From assembly GCA_944390995.1 (NCBI GenBank), contig CALXSA010000001.1, forward strand, positions 62,001 through 126,000: a DNA stretch of 64,000 nt, given 5' to 3'. Of the stretch, positions 13,538-23,115 are shown piece by piece. Each line of letters begins with the position of its first letter. The first letter of the stretch is position 1. The notes below the pieces were generated by a model. The model saw only the letters and a program-made list of their open reading frames with translations, did not search any database and had not been told where the DNA came from. Source of the stretch: an uncultured Clostridia bacterium (GTDB taxonomy: Bacteria; Bacillota_A; Clostridia; TANB77; CAG-508). A program made the position numbers and the translations under genes.

Positions 13538-14611
13538 ATGTTTCAGAAGTTAGAGGCAGTAGAAAAAAGATTTGAAGAATTAGAACAAAAAATTAGCGAC
13601 CCTGAAGTTATAGCTAGACAAGATGAGTGGAGAGAGTTTATGAAAGAACATGCAGAGCTAGAGCCTATAGTGGAGAAGTATAGAGAATACAAAAAGGTGG
13701 AGAAGGCATATACAGATGCTAAGGAAATGCTAGAAGATGCAAGCACAGATAAGGAGTTAAAAGACTTGGCAGAGATGGAGATGCTTGAAAACAAGGAAAA
13801 ACTACCACGATTAGAGGAAGAAATAAAAATATTGCTAATTCCTAAAGATAAGGACGATGATAAGAACGTAATCTGCGAAATAAGAGCAGGAGCAGGTGGA
13901 GAGGAAGCAGCTCTTTTTGCAGGTACTTTATTTAGAATGTATTCAATGTATGCAGAAAAAAAACATTGGAAGCTAGAGGTTTTGAACGAAAACGAAACTG
14001 GTCTTGGTGGATATAAGGAAATTTCATTTATGATAACTGGAAAAGGTGCATATAGTAGGCTTAAGTTTGAAAGTGGCGTTCACAGAGTGCAAAGGGTTCC
14101 AGATACAGAGGCTAGTGGCAGAATTCATACTTCAACTGCAACTGTTGCAGTACTTCCAGTTGTGGAGGATGTTGAAATAGAGATTAACCCAGCTGATATA
14201 AAAATGGAAGTGTTTAGGTCTTCGGGTGCAGGAGGACAGCACATAAACAAAACATCATCTGCTGTTAGGTTAATACATGAGCCAACTGGCATTGTTGTTG
14301 AGTGCCAAACAGAGCGTTCACAATTCCAAAATAAAGACAATGCTATGAAAATGCTTAAAACAAAATTATATGATATAGAAAAGCAAAAACAGGATAGTGA
14401 AGTGGCTAATGCAAGAAAGAGCCAGGTCGGAAGCGGAGACAGAAGCGAGAAAATAAGGACATACAATTATCCTCAGGGTCGTATTACTGACCACAGAATA
14501 GGTCTTTCTATTTACCAAATGGACGATTTCTTAAATGGTAACTTAGACGAGATGATTGATAATTTGATTGCGGCAGATAGGGCGGAAAAGTTAAAAGGCG
14601 ATGAGGAATAG
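13538..14611 (+). CDS. prfA: Peptide chain release factor 1
   Basis: Full-length RF1 (357 aa). It holds the helical N-terminal domain (1-100), the codon-recognition domain including the region around [21 protein letters not shown], the catalytic GGQ loop ([18 protein letters not shown]) that triggers peptidyl-tRNA hydrolysis, and the C-terminal [12 protein letters not shown] signature. It reads UAA and UAG. ATG 13538 is preferred over 13532 because the AAGGAG at 13525-13530 needs the longer spacing. The gene is followed by a strong terminator. Confidence 0.97.
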   Translation: MFQKLEAVEKRFEELEQKISDPEVIARQDEWREFMKEHAELEPIVEKYREYKKVEKAYTDAKEMLEDASTDKELKDLAEMEMLENKEKLPRLEEEIKILLIPKDKDDDKNVICEIRAGAGGEEAALFAGTLFRMYSMYAEKKHWKLEVLNENETGLGGYKEISFMITGKGAYSRLKFESGVHRVQRVPDTEASGRIHTSTATVAVLPVVEDVEIEINPADIKMEVFRSSGAGGQHINKTSSAVRLIHEPTGIVVECQTERSQFQNKDNAMKMLKTKLYDIEKQKQDSEVANARKSQVGSGDRSEKIRTYNYPQGRITDHRIGLSIYQMDDFLNGNLDEMIDNLIAADRAEKLKGDEE

Positions 14612-14696
14612 TAATAGAAAAAGCCTAGAGCAGGTATTTTTATAATATCGTATTTCAAAAAAGAGAAAATAAAAGAAGTTTGAATTTTAAGAAAAG

Positions 14697-14742
14697 AAAC
14701 TCACACAAGTTAGTTTGTAAAACTAATTTATGTGAGTTTTTT
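14697..14742 (+). terminator. Intrinsic terminator downstream of prfA
   Basis: AACTCACA...TTAGTTT pairs with AAACTAATTTATGTGAGTT, with two mismatches, and runs into TTTTTT. The sequence from 14743 to 14899 is AT-rich with no gene. Confidence 0.8.
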
Positions 14743-14899
14743 GTTTAAACTATAATGGATAAAAATAGTTCATATAAAATAGATAATTTCTACATATTTT
14801 AATACTATAAACCATCGTGGTATAGATGTAAAGCCATATTCATATTAGTATGGCAAGTATCATATAAATTTAATAATTGTAAGTTTCAGCGAAAAGGGT

Positions 14900-15747
14900 G
14901 TGATAATAATTAACGAAATTTTGCAAACAACTCTAATAGGTCTATTTTTTGGTACGTTTGGAACAACGCTTGGAGGGCTTATTGGAGTAAAGCTAAAAAG
15001 GAGTTCAAATAAATTTTTGAGTTTTGTGCTCTCATTTGCATCGCGGGTTAATGACAGCAATTATATGTTTTGAATTAATACCGGAAGCTTTGGCGATAGC
15101 TAGTCTTCCGACCGTAATTTTGGGCATAATAGTTGGAATAATAATGATGGTTATATGTGACATATTTGTGGATAAAAGGTTTAATAAAAAAAGCAAAGTT
15201 GCAGATAATTTGTATGCGACAAATTTAAAAGCAAAGAAGAATAGTATTATCCATGCTGGCAGAAAAAATATAGACAAAAAAGAAAATTTAGCATTGCTTC
15301 AAAAAAACAACTTATTAAAAACAGGCATAATTGTAAGCATTGGTCTAGCGATACATAATTTTCCAGAAGGGCTGGCAATCGGGTCAGGTTTTGAGGCTTC
15401 GCTTAAATTAGGGCTTTCTCTGGCAATAGCAATTTGCTTTCACGACATTCCGGAGCGGTATCTCAATGGCTGTTCCTATGAAAAATGGAGGAATGAAACC
15501 TTCTAAAGTAATTTATTATGTGGTTTTATCTGGGCTTACCACTGGAATTGGTGCTTTTTTTGGCGCTATAGTTGGTGGAATTTCACAGAAAATAATAGCT
15601 CTATGTTTGGCGTTTTCTGCTGGGGCAATGGTTTACATTGTGTCTGGTGAACTTACACCAGAATCAAACAAATTGTACAGCGGAAAAATTTCTGCAATGG
15701 GGAATTTGCTTGGCTTCATAATTGGTGTGGTTGCAATGAATGTGTGA
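14900..15747 (+). pseudogene. ZIP-family metal transporter interrupted by two single-base insertions
   Basis: The three frames join into one ZIP (GufA/ZupT-like) transporter of about 281 aa. Frame 1 from GTG 14900 (ribosome site AAAAGGG) gives LIGLFFGTFGTTLGGLIG and LSFAS. Frame 2 gives GLMTAIICFELIPEA, a charged loop, and the diagnostic metal-binding helix GLAIHNFPEGLAIG followed by FHDIPE. Frame 3 gives GISMAVPMKNGG to VVAMNV. Frames shift because of one extra C at 15044 (TCG-C-GGG) and one at 15456 (GAG-C-GGT). Removing both restores HDIPEGIS, the expected family motif. It would import zinc or other divalent cations. It is either a real pseudogene or carries sequence errors; see findings. 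Confidence 0.9.
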
Positions 15748-15855
15748 GGAAGAAAGTGCAAAATAAATCTTGAAACAAGAAAGAAAGTTTGATAGAATAG
15801 TAGTTGTTATTAAAAAAAGGGCAAATGAAACAAATAAGGGGACAAATGAAAAAAG

Positions 15856-17389
15856 ATGGAAAAAATAGCAAACAAAAAGTACTATATAATCTTAGTTATA
15901 ATTTTTCTTGTGCGGTGTAATTACAAGGATAATAGGGTTTGGTGACATACCCATAGGAATAAATGTGGACGAGGCTGGCACAATGCAGGATGCATATTGC
16001 ATAGCGAATTTTGGCACAGATAGATTTGGCAATAGCTATCCGGTATATATGATTAATTATGGTGGAGGACAAAGTGCGCTTTATACATATTTGGCGGCAA
16101 TTTTAATAAAAATATTTGGCTACAGTCTTACGGTTGTCAGGATTCCGGCTTTGGTTTTCTCTATTATATACTTGATTTTTGCGTTTTTAATTACGAAAGA
16201 CTTCAAAAACAAAAAGCTAGCAATTATAGTAGAGTTTATTGCAGTGATAGTGCCATGGCATTTCATGCAGTCGAGATGGGCACTTGATTGCAATTTAATG
16301 TCTGCAATGGTACTTGCCTCAATGTATGTTCTGCTAAAAGCCAAGAGTAAGAAGGGCTATGTTTTAGCAGGGGTGCTGTTTGGAATTTCTTTTTACACGT
16401 ATGCACTAAGCTATATAATAATTCCAATAATTATTGTGCTTTTGGTAGCATACATGCTGTACATAAAGAAAATTAAAGTATTAGATATAGTTTGTCTATT
16501 TATTCCAATGGTACTTATAGCGCTTCCGCTATTTATCAATGTTTTAGTAAACATGGGGATTATACCTGAAATAAAGCTTTCTTGGATTTCGTTTTTAAAT
16601 CTAGAAGTATTTAGGGTAAACGAAATAAACTTAAACCAAATAGGATATAACTTCATTGAGATGTTTAAGTGCATGTTCGGGTATGATTACAATGACTTTA
16701 ATGCTTTTCCGGCGTTTGGAACATTGTACTATATTAGTATTCCAGTTGCAGTAATGGGCTTTGTGGTTTCTATAAAGGACATAGTGAAGAATTGGAAAAA
16801 CAAAGAATTGAGTTTAGATGTAGTAATGCTAATCAATTTTATTGCTGTATTTATATGTGGAATTGTGGTTGAGCCAAGCGTATACAGAATAAATGAAATT
16901 TTTATTTCTTTAATTTACTACATTGCACTGGGAATATTGTATGTGGCCAAAGAAAAGAAATATGCTTTATATGGTATAATTTCATTGTACATAATTATGT
17001 TTATAACATTTTTAGTATATTATTTTGGGGTGTATGGAAAGGAAAACACAAACAGGTCGTTTAATCACACGACAATGGAAGCGGTACAATATATTGAAGA
17101 CAATGAGAAATTTGATGGAAAGACTATTAATATAAGAACAAAGGCAATTCAACCATACATATATACTCTTATAGCAAATGAAACTTCTCCTGAAGAATTT
17201 GCGGAAAATCGTGTTATGGTTTCATCAAAGGTTTTTGGATATGGAAGGTATGTGTTTTTCTATGACTATATAGAGCAAAATATGGTATATGTTATGGAAT
17301 TCAACGAGAAACTCAAATATGAGCTGATTGAGGAGGGCTTTACAGTAGAGGAGTCTGGCGAAGATATTTGTATAGTATACAAAGAATAA
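15856..17389 (+). pseudogene. GT39/ArnT-like membrane glycosyltransferase with one-base insertion near the start
   Basis: The body (from about residue 20) is a polytopic protein with roughly 11-12 helices and a typical N-terminal lumenal loop (PIGINVDEAGTMQDAYCIANFGTDRFGNSYPVY). The early acidic pair and DExx context fit the GT-C fold of PMT/ArnT-type enzymes that use polyprenyl-phosphate sugars. SRWALDCNLMS is also typical. The true N-terminus is MEKIANKKYYIILVIIFLV starting at ATG 15856; an extra C at 15913 (GTG-C-GGT) throws it out of frame before GVITRIIG. A weak TTG restart at 15908 would drop the first helix. The acceptor is unknown. The 26 bp to pcrA suggests cotranscription. Confidence 0.85.
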
Positions 17390-17414
17390 TTAATGTAAGA
17401 AAGGATATGTAATA

Positions 17415-19763
17415 ATGGAAGATTTAATAGAAGGACTAAATGATAGACAGAAAGAAGCGGTTCTTGCGACAGATGGACCATGCTTGGTAATAGCAGGAGC
17501 AGGAAGCGGAAAGACAAAGGTGCTAACACACAAAATAGCATATTTAATGAAAGAAAAGGATGTTAAACCATGGAACATTTTAGCAATAACTTTTACCAAC
17601 AAGGCTGCAAATGAAATGAAGGAAAGAGTAGAAAAGCTTGTAGGCGATGCGGCAAAAGACATGTGGATAGGGACATTCCACTCTATTTGTGTTAGAATTT
17701 TAAGAAAATACATAGATAGATTAGGCTTTGACCATTCATTCTTAATTTTTGATACTTCTGACCAAAGAACATTAATTAAGGAGTGTATGAAAGCATTAAA
17801 TGTTGATGACAAAATGTTTACGGATAGAAGTGTTTTGTCGGAAATTAGTAATGGAAAAAATGAAATGCTAACACCAAAAGCATATCAAACAAAGTATGCC
17901 GGAGATTACAGAAAAGAGGTAATTGGCAGAATATATGAGTTATACCAAAAAAGGCTTAAAGAGAATAATGCAATTGACTTTGATGATATTATAAATTTTA
18001 CGACACAAATACTTTCTGAAAATGAAGATGCCCTAGATTATTACACAAATAAATTCAAGTATATTTTAGTAGATGAGTATCAAGATACAAACAAAGCACA
18101 ATTTACACTAGTCACAATGTTAGCTTCAAAGTATGGAAATATTACTGTTGTGGGAGATAACGACCAAGGAATTTATAGTTTTAGAGGAGCAGATATTACT
18201 AATATATTAAACTTCGAAAAGGATTTTCCGGGTACTCAGATAATAAAATTGGAGCAGAATTATAGGTGTACAGGGAATATTTTGAAAGCTGCAAATTCAG
18301 TAATAAAGCACAATGAGAATAAATATGAAAAGAAATTATGGACAGAAAATGAGGAAGGAGCCCTCCCTATAATACACAAAGCAGATGACGAATATGACGA
18401 AGGAAGATATATTGTAGAACAAATTAATCATTTGAGAAGGGAAGAATATTTTAAATATTCAGACTTTGTGGTTTTGTATAGAATGAACTCTCAATCAAGG
18501 GCAATTGAGGAAATTTTGAGAAGGGAAGGAATTCCTTACAAAATTGTTGGTGGTTTGAAATTCTATGAGAGAAAAGAAATTAAGGATATTATTTCATATT
18601 TAAGATTAATATATAATTTCTCTGACAATATTTCTTTGAAAAGGGTTATAAACGAGCCTAAAAGAGGAATAGGAAAAACAAGTATAGACAATATACAAGA
18701 AATTTCAGAAAGAACAGGACTATCAATGTTTGATATTATCAAGCATGCAGAAGAATATGGCCTAAATAGAGTAAAAGCAAATGCTACAGAATTTATACAA
18801 GTGATTGAGGAACTTAGAGGTAAGCTGGACGAGCTTAGTATCTCAGAATTAATTAAAGAGACATTAAATAAAACAGGATATGTTAAAGCGTTAGAGCTAG
18901 AAAATACTACAGAGGCAGAGACAAGGATACAGAACTTAGAGGAGTTTTTGACAGTTGCAATCGAGTTTGAGGAAGAAGAAGCTGACAATACATTAGGAGA
19001 TTTCTTAGAGGGTATTACGCTAAGTAGCGATATAGACAATGTGGAGGATACAGAAGATTCTGTAACACTAATGACATTGCATAGTGCAAAAGGTCTAGAG
19101 TTTCCAGTGGTGTTTTTAGTAGGGATGGAAGAAGGAATATTCCCTGGCAATAAATCTATAGGGGAGCCAAAAGAGCTAGAGGAAGAAAGACGTTTGTTCT
19201 ATGTGGGAATAACAAGAGCAAAACGATATTTATACCTAACATGCTCTAAGAAAAGGACGATATTTGGCTCAACAAGTTACAACGAAATATCAAGATTTAT
19301 AAAAGAAATTCCAGAAGATTTGCTTGATGGTTTCGAGCAATTGGATGCCTCGAGCGGAGACGAGTTTGGAGACAGTGGATATAAATGGGAATATGGTACA
19401 AGCTCAAAAGTAAAAAGCTATAAATTAGATGGCGGAGAATATAGTGGCGGCTTTGGTGTTGCGGCAAAAGGCTTTAGTTATGGAGGAGCAACTGGGACAA
19501 AGGCCGGTGGCTCAGGAAGCAGCACAGGTTTCCAATTTAAAACTGCTGAAAGCTTTTTAAACTCACTAAATAATAAACGAGTAAATGAAGGTACAGACAT
19601 AACAAAATATAAAGAAGGACAAAGAATATACCATAAGAAGTTTGGTGAAGGTACTATAAATAAAATAGAAGAAGAAGGCGAAGACTACAAATTAGACATA
19701 TCATTTGATAAGGCGGGACACAAAAGACTTATGGCGAAATTTGCTAACCTAGAAATTATTTAA
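17415..19763 (+). CDS. pcrA: ATP-dependent DNA helicase PcrA (UvrD family)
   Basis: At 782 aa it has every superfamily 1A motif in order: Q motif LNDRQKEAV, Walker A AGAGSGKT (residues about 30-37), Ia ITFTNKAA, II VDEYQDTN, III GDNDQGIYSFRGAD, IV YRMNSQSRAIEE, V TLHSAKGLEFPVVF and VI VGITRAKRYLYL. The C-terminal 50 residues (GQRIYHKKFGEGTINKIEE...) form the PcrA Tudor-like RNA-polymerase-binding domain. The linker before it is Gly/Ser-rich. It acts in nucleotide excision repair, plasmid rolling-circle replication and displacement of RecA or stalled RNA polymerase. AAGGA precedes the ATG. Confidence 0.97.
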   Translation: MEDLIEGLNDRQKEAVLATDGPCLVIAGAGSGKTKVLTHKIAYLMKEKDVKPWNILAITFTNKAANEMKERVEKLVGDAAKDMWIGTFHSICVRILRKYIDRLGFDHSFLIFDTSDQRTLIKECMKALNVDDKMFTDRSVLSEISNGKNEMLTPKAYQTKYAGDYRKEVIGRIYELYQKRLKENNAIDFDDIINFTTQILSENEDALDYYTNKFKYILVDEYQDTNKAQFTLVTMLASKYGNITVVGDNDQGIYSFRGADITNILNFEKDFPGTQIIKLEQNYRCTGNILKAANSVIKHNENKYEKKLWTENEEGALPIIHKADDEYDEGRYIVEQINHLRREEYFKYSDFVVLYRMNSQSRAIEEILRREGIPYKIVGGLKFYERKEIKDIISYLRLIYNFSDNISLKRVINEPKRGIGKTSIDNIQEISERTGLSMFDIIKHAEEYGLNRVKANATEFIQVIEELRGKLDELSISELIKETLNKTGYVKALELENTTEAETRIQNLEEFLTVAIEFEEEEADNTLGDFLEGITLSSDIDNVEDTEDSVTLMTLHSAKGLEFPVVFLVGMEEGIFPGNKSIGEPKELEEERRLFYVGITRAKRYLYLTCSKKRTIFGSTSYNEISRFIKEIPEDLLDGFEQLDASSGDEFGDSGYKWEYGTSSKVKSYKLDGGEYSGGFGVAAKGFSYGGATGTKAGGSGSSTGFQFKTAESFLNSLNNKRVNEGTDITKYKEGQRIYHKKFGEGTINKIEEEGEDYKLDISFDKAGHKRLMAKFANLEII

Positions 19764-19829
19764 AAAAAGGGCTACAATCGCCATCGCCTTTGAGATTTCC
19801 TCTTTGCAGTCGGAAACTCAAATCGGCAC

Positions 19830-19859
19830 GAACAAAGAGCGACCAAGGTCGCTTTGTTC
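19830..19859. other. Hairpin downstream of pcrA
   Basis: GAACAAAG(A)GCGACC pairs with GGTCGCTTTGTTC with one bulge and a 2-nt loop. There is no T tract, so it is not a standard terminator; it may be the core of a decayed intergenic repeat. Confidence 0.5.
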
Positions 19860-19946
19860 AAGTTATAAGAAAAAATGAAAAAAATGTATAAAATTTCAAA
19901 AAGAGCGCATAATGGAAATAGAAAATAAATGAAAGGAATGATTATA

Positions 19947-20135
19947 ATGCCAAATTTAAGTCAAGTAGAATTACAAAATTTGAGACACTTTATAGGTTCA
20001 CACGAAACTTCTTATCAAAAGCTTAACACTTATGCTTCACAGGCAGTTGACCCACAAATTAAGCAAATGTTTACAAAGGCAGCTCAAGATAGTTTGAACA
20101 CAAAACAAAAATTAATGTCATTTCTAAATAATTAG
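19947..20135 (+). CDS. Small CotF-like spore coat protein, 62 aa
   Basis: The product is helical and matches half of the CotF-type coat fold: LRHFIGSHETSYQKLNTYASQAVDPQIKQMFTKAAQDSLNTKQKLMSFL. The H-x-x-x-K-L...Y...D...K-x-x-F pattern is typical of the ferritin-like CotF repeats. ATG 19947 follows AAAGGA at 19932-19937; an upstream ATG at 19929 is less well placed. A second protein of the same type follows at 20270, so together they resemble a split two-helix-bundle pair. A role in the endospore coat is inferred from family. Confidence 0.75.
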   Translation: MPNLSQVELQNLRHFIGSHETSYQKLNTYASQAVDPQIKQMFTKAAQDSLNTKQKLMSFLNN

Positions 20136-20269
20136 AGAATAAACTGATGCTAATATAAATGTAAGAATTTATTTTAGCTGAAATGTTTGCTCGTAATGTT
20201 ATGGAGATTTACATTAATTTGATAAGGCCGTAATTCAAATTTTAGGCGAAAATTATAAGGAGGTATATT

Positions 20270-20512
20270 ATGGATGAAAAAACAATGGTAAACGACATAT
20301 TAGCGGGAGTTAAGGCAAGTCTTGGTTCATACCAAACAGCAATATCAGAGACTGAAAATATGCAACTAAGACAAACTTTACAACAAATAAGAAACAATGA
20401 TGAAAGCTTTCAATATGAGCTTTTTAAAACTGCTCAAGCGAAAGGTTATTACAAACCAGCGCAGGCAGCAACTGTTACGGAAATACAGACTGTAAAGACT
20501 GAGCTACAATAA
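20270..20512 (+). CDS. Small CotF-like spore coat protein, 80 aa
   Basis: The helical product (DEKTMVNDILAGVKASLGSY, then TENMQLRQTLQQIRNNDESF and YELFKTAQAKGYYKPAQAA) fits the second half of the CotF/COG5577 family, including the typical 'A..KGYY.PA..A' end. AAGGAGG precedes the ATG. It forms a pair with the preceding 62-aa gene 134 bp away. A terminator follows at 20575-20621. It is likely to be expressed in the mother cell during sporulation, though I see no clear sigma-K or sigma-E promoter. Confidence 0.8.
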   Translation: MDEKTMVNDILAGVKASLGSYQTAISETENMQLRQTLQQIRNNDESFQYELFKTAQAKGYYKPAQAATVTEIQTVKTELQ

Positions 20513-20574
20513 AAATTCGAAGGAAAATGGAGATATCAAGAGTAAATAAAAGAGATTAAAACTAAATATTAGCT

Positions 20575-20621
20575 AAAAAAGAATTTTAAGCAAATTTAAT
20601 AATTGTTTAAAATTCTTTTTT
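20575..20621 (+). terminator. Intrinsic terminator after the coat-like pair
   Basis: AAAAAAGAATTTTAA pairs with TTTAAAATTCTTTTTT around a loop of about 16 nt. Confidence 0.75.
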
Positions 20622-20737
20622 GGTATAAAATTACAATTGTTATAAATATGTAAAAAACAAGATTTATGTTGTAAAACTAAAAAATACAATAGGATGAAGC
20701 ACAGGGCAAAATATAGTAACCGTAAAGTAGAAGGAGA

Positions 20738-21745
20738 GTGTTTAAAATTAATATTCTAAAGAAAATAGCGATAACAACGAGAAAATCAATCAAATTAGTA
20801 ATTTTAATGTTTTTATCGGCAATAATTTTAGTTGGGCTAGTGGTGTTATTTTATAATCCTACATATGAGGTTTCTCTAAATGGAGAGGTTATAGGATATA
20901 CTTCGAACAAGAGCGAATTACAAGCGAAAATAAACTCATATACTTCAGAGAATGAAGAAGAAAATATTGCTTTTATACAAATTGATGCAATGCCTACATA
21001 TGAGTTGTGCCTATTAAAGAAAGATGTTGCAACTAACGATGACGAGATATATTCTAAAGTAACTGAAAACGGAACACCATATTATAAATATTATGCAATA
21101 ACAGAAGATAAAAAGGAAAAATTCTATTTGGCTACTTTCCAGGATGCAGAAAAAGTAATAGATAAATTAGAGGATAAAGATAGTGCAAACCAAGATGACC
21201 TTGGAATTGTAGAAAAATATGGGAAAGAGCTAAAAAAATTCACAGGTGTTGAAACATGTGTCTCTAAACTATATGAGAAAAAAGTTGTAATATCTAAAAC
21301 AACATATTCTGCACCTTCAGCATCTAACTATAGCACAGGTCGTTCATCTGCAAAGGTAGATTTGGGCATAAGTTTAATTAACCCTACATCAGGAATTATC
21401 ACATCGAGATTTGGAAGTAATGATAGTGTAAGAGACCACTCACATAGTGGACTAGATATAGCTGCACCATATGGTACTCCAATAAAAGCAGCTGCATCAG
21501 GAACTGTTACATACTCTGGAAATGCGGGAGACGGCTTCGGAAATTATGTAATAATTTCTCATGGCAATGGAGTGCAAACTGTTTATGCACATTGTAGCCA
21601 ACTTCTAGTATCAGCAGGACAAAGTGTATCACAGGGAGAGGTAATTGCTAAAGTTGGTTCAACAGGAAACTCAACAGGAAATCATTTGCATTTGGAAGTA
21701 AGAAAAAATGGAGTTACATACAATCCTCAAAATTATGTATATTAA
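20738..21745 (+). CDS. Membrane-anchored M23 metallopeptidase (LytM/SpoIIQ-like)
   Basis: The 335-aa product has a transmembrane helix at residues 20-40 (LVILMFLSAIILVGLVVLFY), an outside region of about 160 residues that begins YEVSLNGEVIGYTSN (as in many clostridial M23 proteins with an inhibitor-like preceding domain), a Ser-rich linker, and a C-terminal LytM domain from residue 215. Zinc ligands are visible: H and D in HSHSGLDIAAP, and HLHLEV near the end, with VYAHCSQ supplying the catalytic His. It should cut peptide cross-links of peptidoglycan or, like SpoIIQ, act in engulfment. The GTG start at 20738 is only 1 nt from AAGGAG; the true start may be slightly downstream at an unusual codon. 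Confidence 0.85.
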   Translation: MFKINILKKIAITTRKSIKLVILMFLSAIILVGLVVLFYNPTYEVSLNGEVIGYTSNKSELQAKINSYTSENEEENIAFIQIDAMPTYELCLLKKDVATNDDEIYSKVTENGTPYYKYYAITEDKKEKFYLATFQDAEKVIDKLEDKDSANQDDLGIVEKYGKELKKFTGVETCVSKLYEKKVVISKTTYSAPSASNYSTGRSSAKVDLGISLINPTSGIITSRFGSNDSVRDHSHSGLDIAAPYGTPIKAAASGTVTYSGNAGDGFGNYVIISHGNGVQTVYAHCSQLLVSAGQSVSQGEVIAKVGSTGNSTGNHLHLEVRKNGVTYNPQNYVY

Positions 21746-21755
21746 TTTAAGGCTA

Positions 21756-21932
21756 AACTATTTTAAAAGTTACAAGACACTAGTTATATGAGCATTAAGT
21801 CCGCGCAGGGAGATTCCAATTAAAAAATTTTCACAAGCTTGGTAAGCGTCGATTTGTGAAAATTTTTTAATGGAACTCCCGTTGCAGGACATACTTACTT
21901 TAATACAGTGTCTTGTAACTTTTAAAATAGTT
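21756..21932. repeat. Large palindromic element with 26-bp perfect terminal inverted repeats
   Basis: AACTATTTTAAAAGTTACAA... (21756-21781) is the exact reverse complement of 21907-21932, and the interior is itself an imperfect palindrome (GGGAG-TTCCA-TTAAAAAATTTTCACAA and its mirror). The right arm overlaps the stop codon of mecA. The core shares a TGTCCTGCAA...GGAGTT...CATTAAAAAA block with 61619-61713. It may be a non-autonomous transposon or a structured bidirectional terminator. Confidence 0.85.
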
Positions 21933-22572
21933 ATTTTTTTACAAAATGTAAAAAGCTTTTCTTAAATGCGTTATTCTTTAAAAATACTGTTCCAGACTCA
22001 TTTAACTTTGATATGAATAAGTCAGGGTTTATTATGTATGAGCCAAATTCTGTTATGGATGTGTAGAATGTTGGTATTTTCTTATACTTTGTATTTAAGT
22101 CTGTTAAAACCAAATAATATTGGTCATTATATAAATATAAAAGTATTTTTTCTGCCACTTTTGATGCATCAGTCAAATTATTCTTTGTTAAAAACTCTAT
22201 AAAATAGCAATAATCATCAAAAGAGTTAAACCTATATATAACATTGTTTGAAAGCCTATTTCTATCTATCCTTTTGGCAATTGGCTTCTTTCTAGGAGTA
22301 GCATACAAACGTCTTTTCAATGAGTCTGTTGCCATTTTTGTAATAGTAAGTACAAAATCATCTTCTGTCATGGCCAATGCCTCTACTTTAACTCTACAAT
22401 TGTTAGTTTTAAAGCCTACCTTTGCTTCTGCTTCCTCCAACAAAACTGAAAATAAATCTTGCGATTCTAATGAGTTAGACATAAAGTCATGAAAGCTTAT
22501 ATCCTTTTCTTCTAAATCTTCCATAGACAATGTTATTTTAATTTTATTCTCATTAAGTTTTTCAATCTTCAT
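21931..22572 (-). CDS. mecA: Adaptor protein MecA
   Basis: The 213-aa product fits the MecA family: an N-terminal substrate-binding region (MKIEKLNENKIKITLSMEDLEEKDISFHDF, then LLEEAEAKVGFKTNN), a variable basic linker, and a C-terminal ClpC-binding domain with RFNSFDDYCYFIEFL, YLYNDQYYLVL and FGSYI. MecA delivers substrates such as ComK or SpoIIE-related proteins to ClpC/ClpP and represses competence-type programmes. It is slightly shorter than B. subtilis MecA (218 aa). It is monocistronic, on the minus strand, and its stop codon lies in a palindromic element. Confidence 0.9.
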   Translation of the reverse strand: MKIEKLNENKIKITLSMEDLEEKDISFHDFMSNSLESQDLFSVLLEEAEAKVGFKTNNCRVKVEALAMTEDDFVLTITKMATDSLKRRLYATPRKKPIAKRIDRNRLSNNVIYRFNSFDDYCYFIEFLTKNNLTDASKVAEKILLYLYNDQYYLVLTDLNTKYKKIPTFYTSITEFGSYIINPDLFISKLNESGTVFLKNNAFKKSFLHFVKK

Positions 22573-22814
22573 TAAAAAATCCTCCGATAAAAATACTGTT
22601 TATATTATTATATTTTTTTATTTTAAAATGGTAACTATAAATATATCATAAAAATATTAAAAATGAAAGAGATTTGAATAAATTTATTTTACCATAATAT
22701 TAAATAAAAATAAATAGAAAAAATTTCCTATAAATCTTGAAAAAAATTGCTATACAAGATATAATATTTAAGTACAAAAATGTAATAAATGCAAAAGAGG
22801 AGGATATAATAAAT

Positions 22815-23072
22815 ATGGCAACAAGAGAAAAAAATGTATGGATATTAATTTTATTTATTTTATGTGGAATTGTAGTTGGGGGACTGCTTGGCGAACTTGC
22901 ATCACAAGTAGACTTCTTATGGTGGCTATCATATGGAGAAGAATTTGGACTATCAGACCCAATAACTCTAGACTTACAAGTAATTTCACTAACATTTGGT
23001 TTAATGTTTAAAATAAACATTGCCAGCATTATTGGAATGATACTTGCTATATTTATTTATAGAAAAATTTAG
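22815..23072 (+). CDS. DUF4321 small membrane protein
   Basis: The 85-aa product has two helices (VWILILFILCGIVVGGLLGELA and IASIIGMILAIFIYRKI) and the central LWWLSYGEEFGL...TLDLQVISLTFGLMFKINI that defines DUF4321. In many Clostridia it sits next to radC, mreB and the shape genes, as here. ATG 22815 is chosen for the AGAGGAGGA site; a longer frame from 22737 lacks one. Function unknown; the context suggests the envelope or division. Confidence 0.85.
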   Translation: MATREKNVWILILFILCGIVVGGLLGELASQVDFLWWLSYGEEFGLSDPITLDLQVISLTFGLMFKINIASIIGMILAIFIYRKI

Positions 23073-23115
23073 TTTGATATTTTTGATATAGGGGGCAAAA
23101 GAAAGGAATGATATT

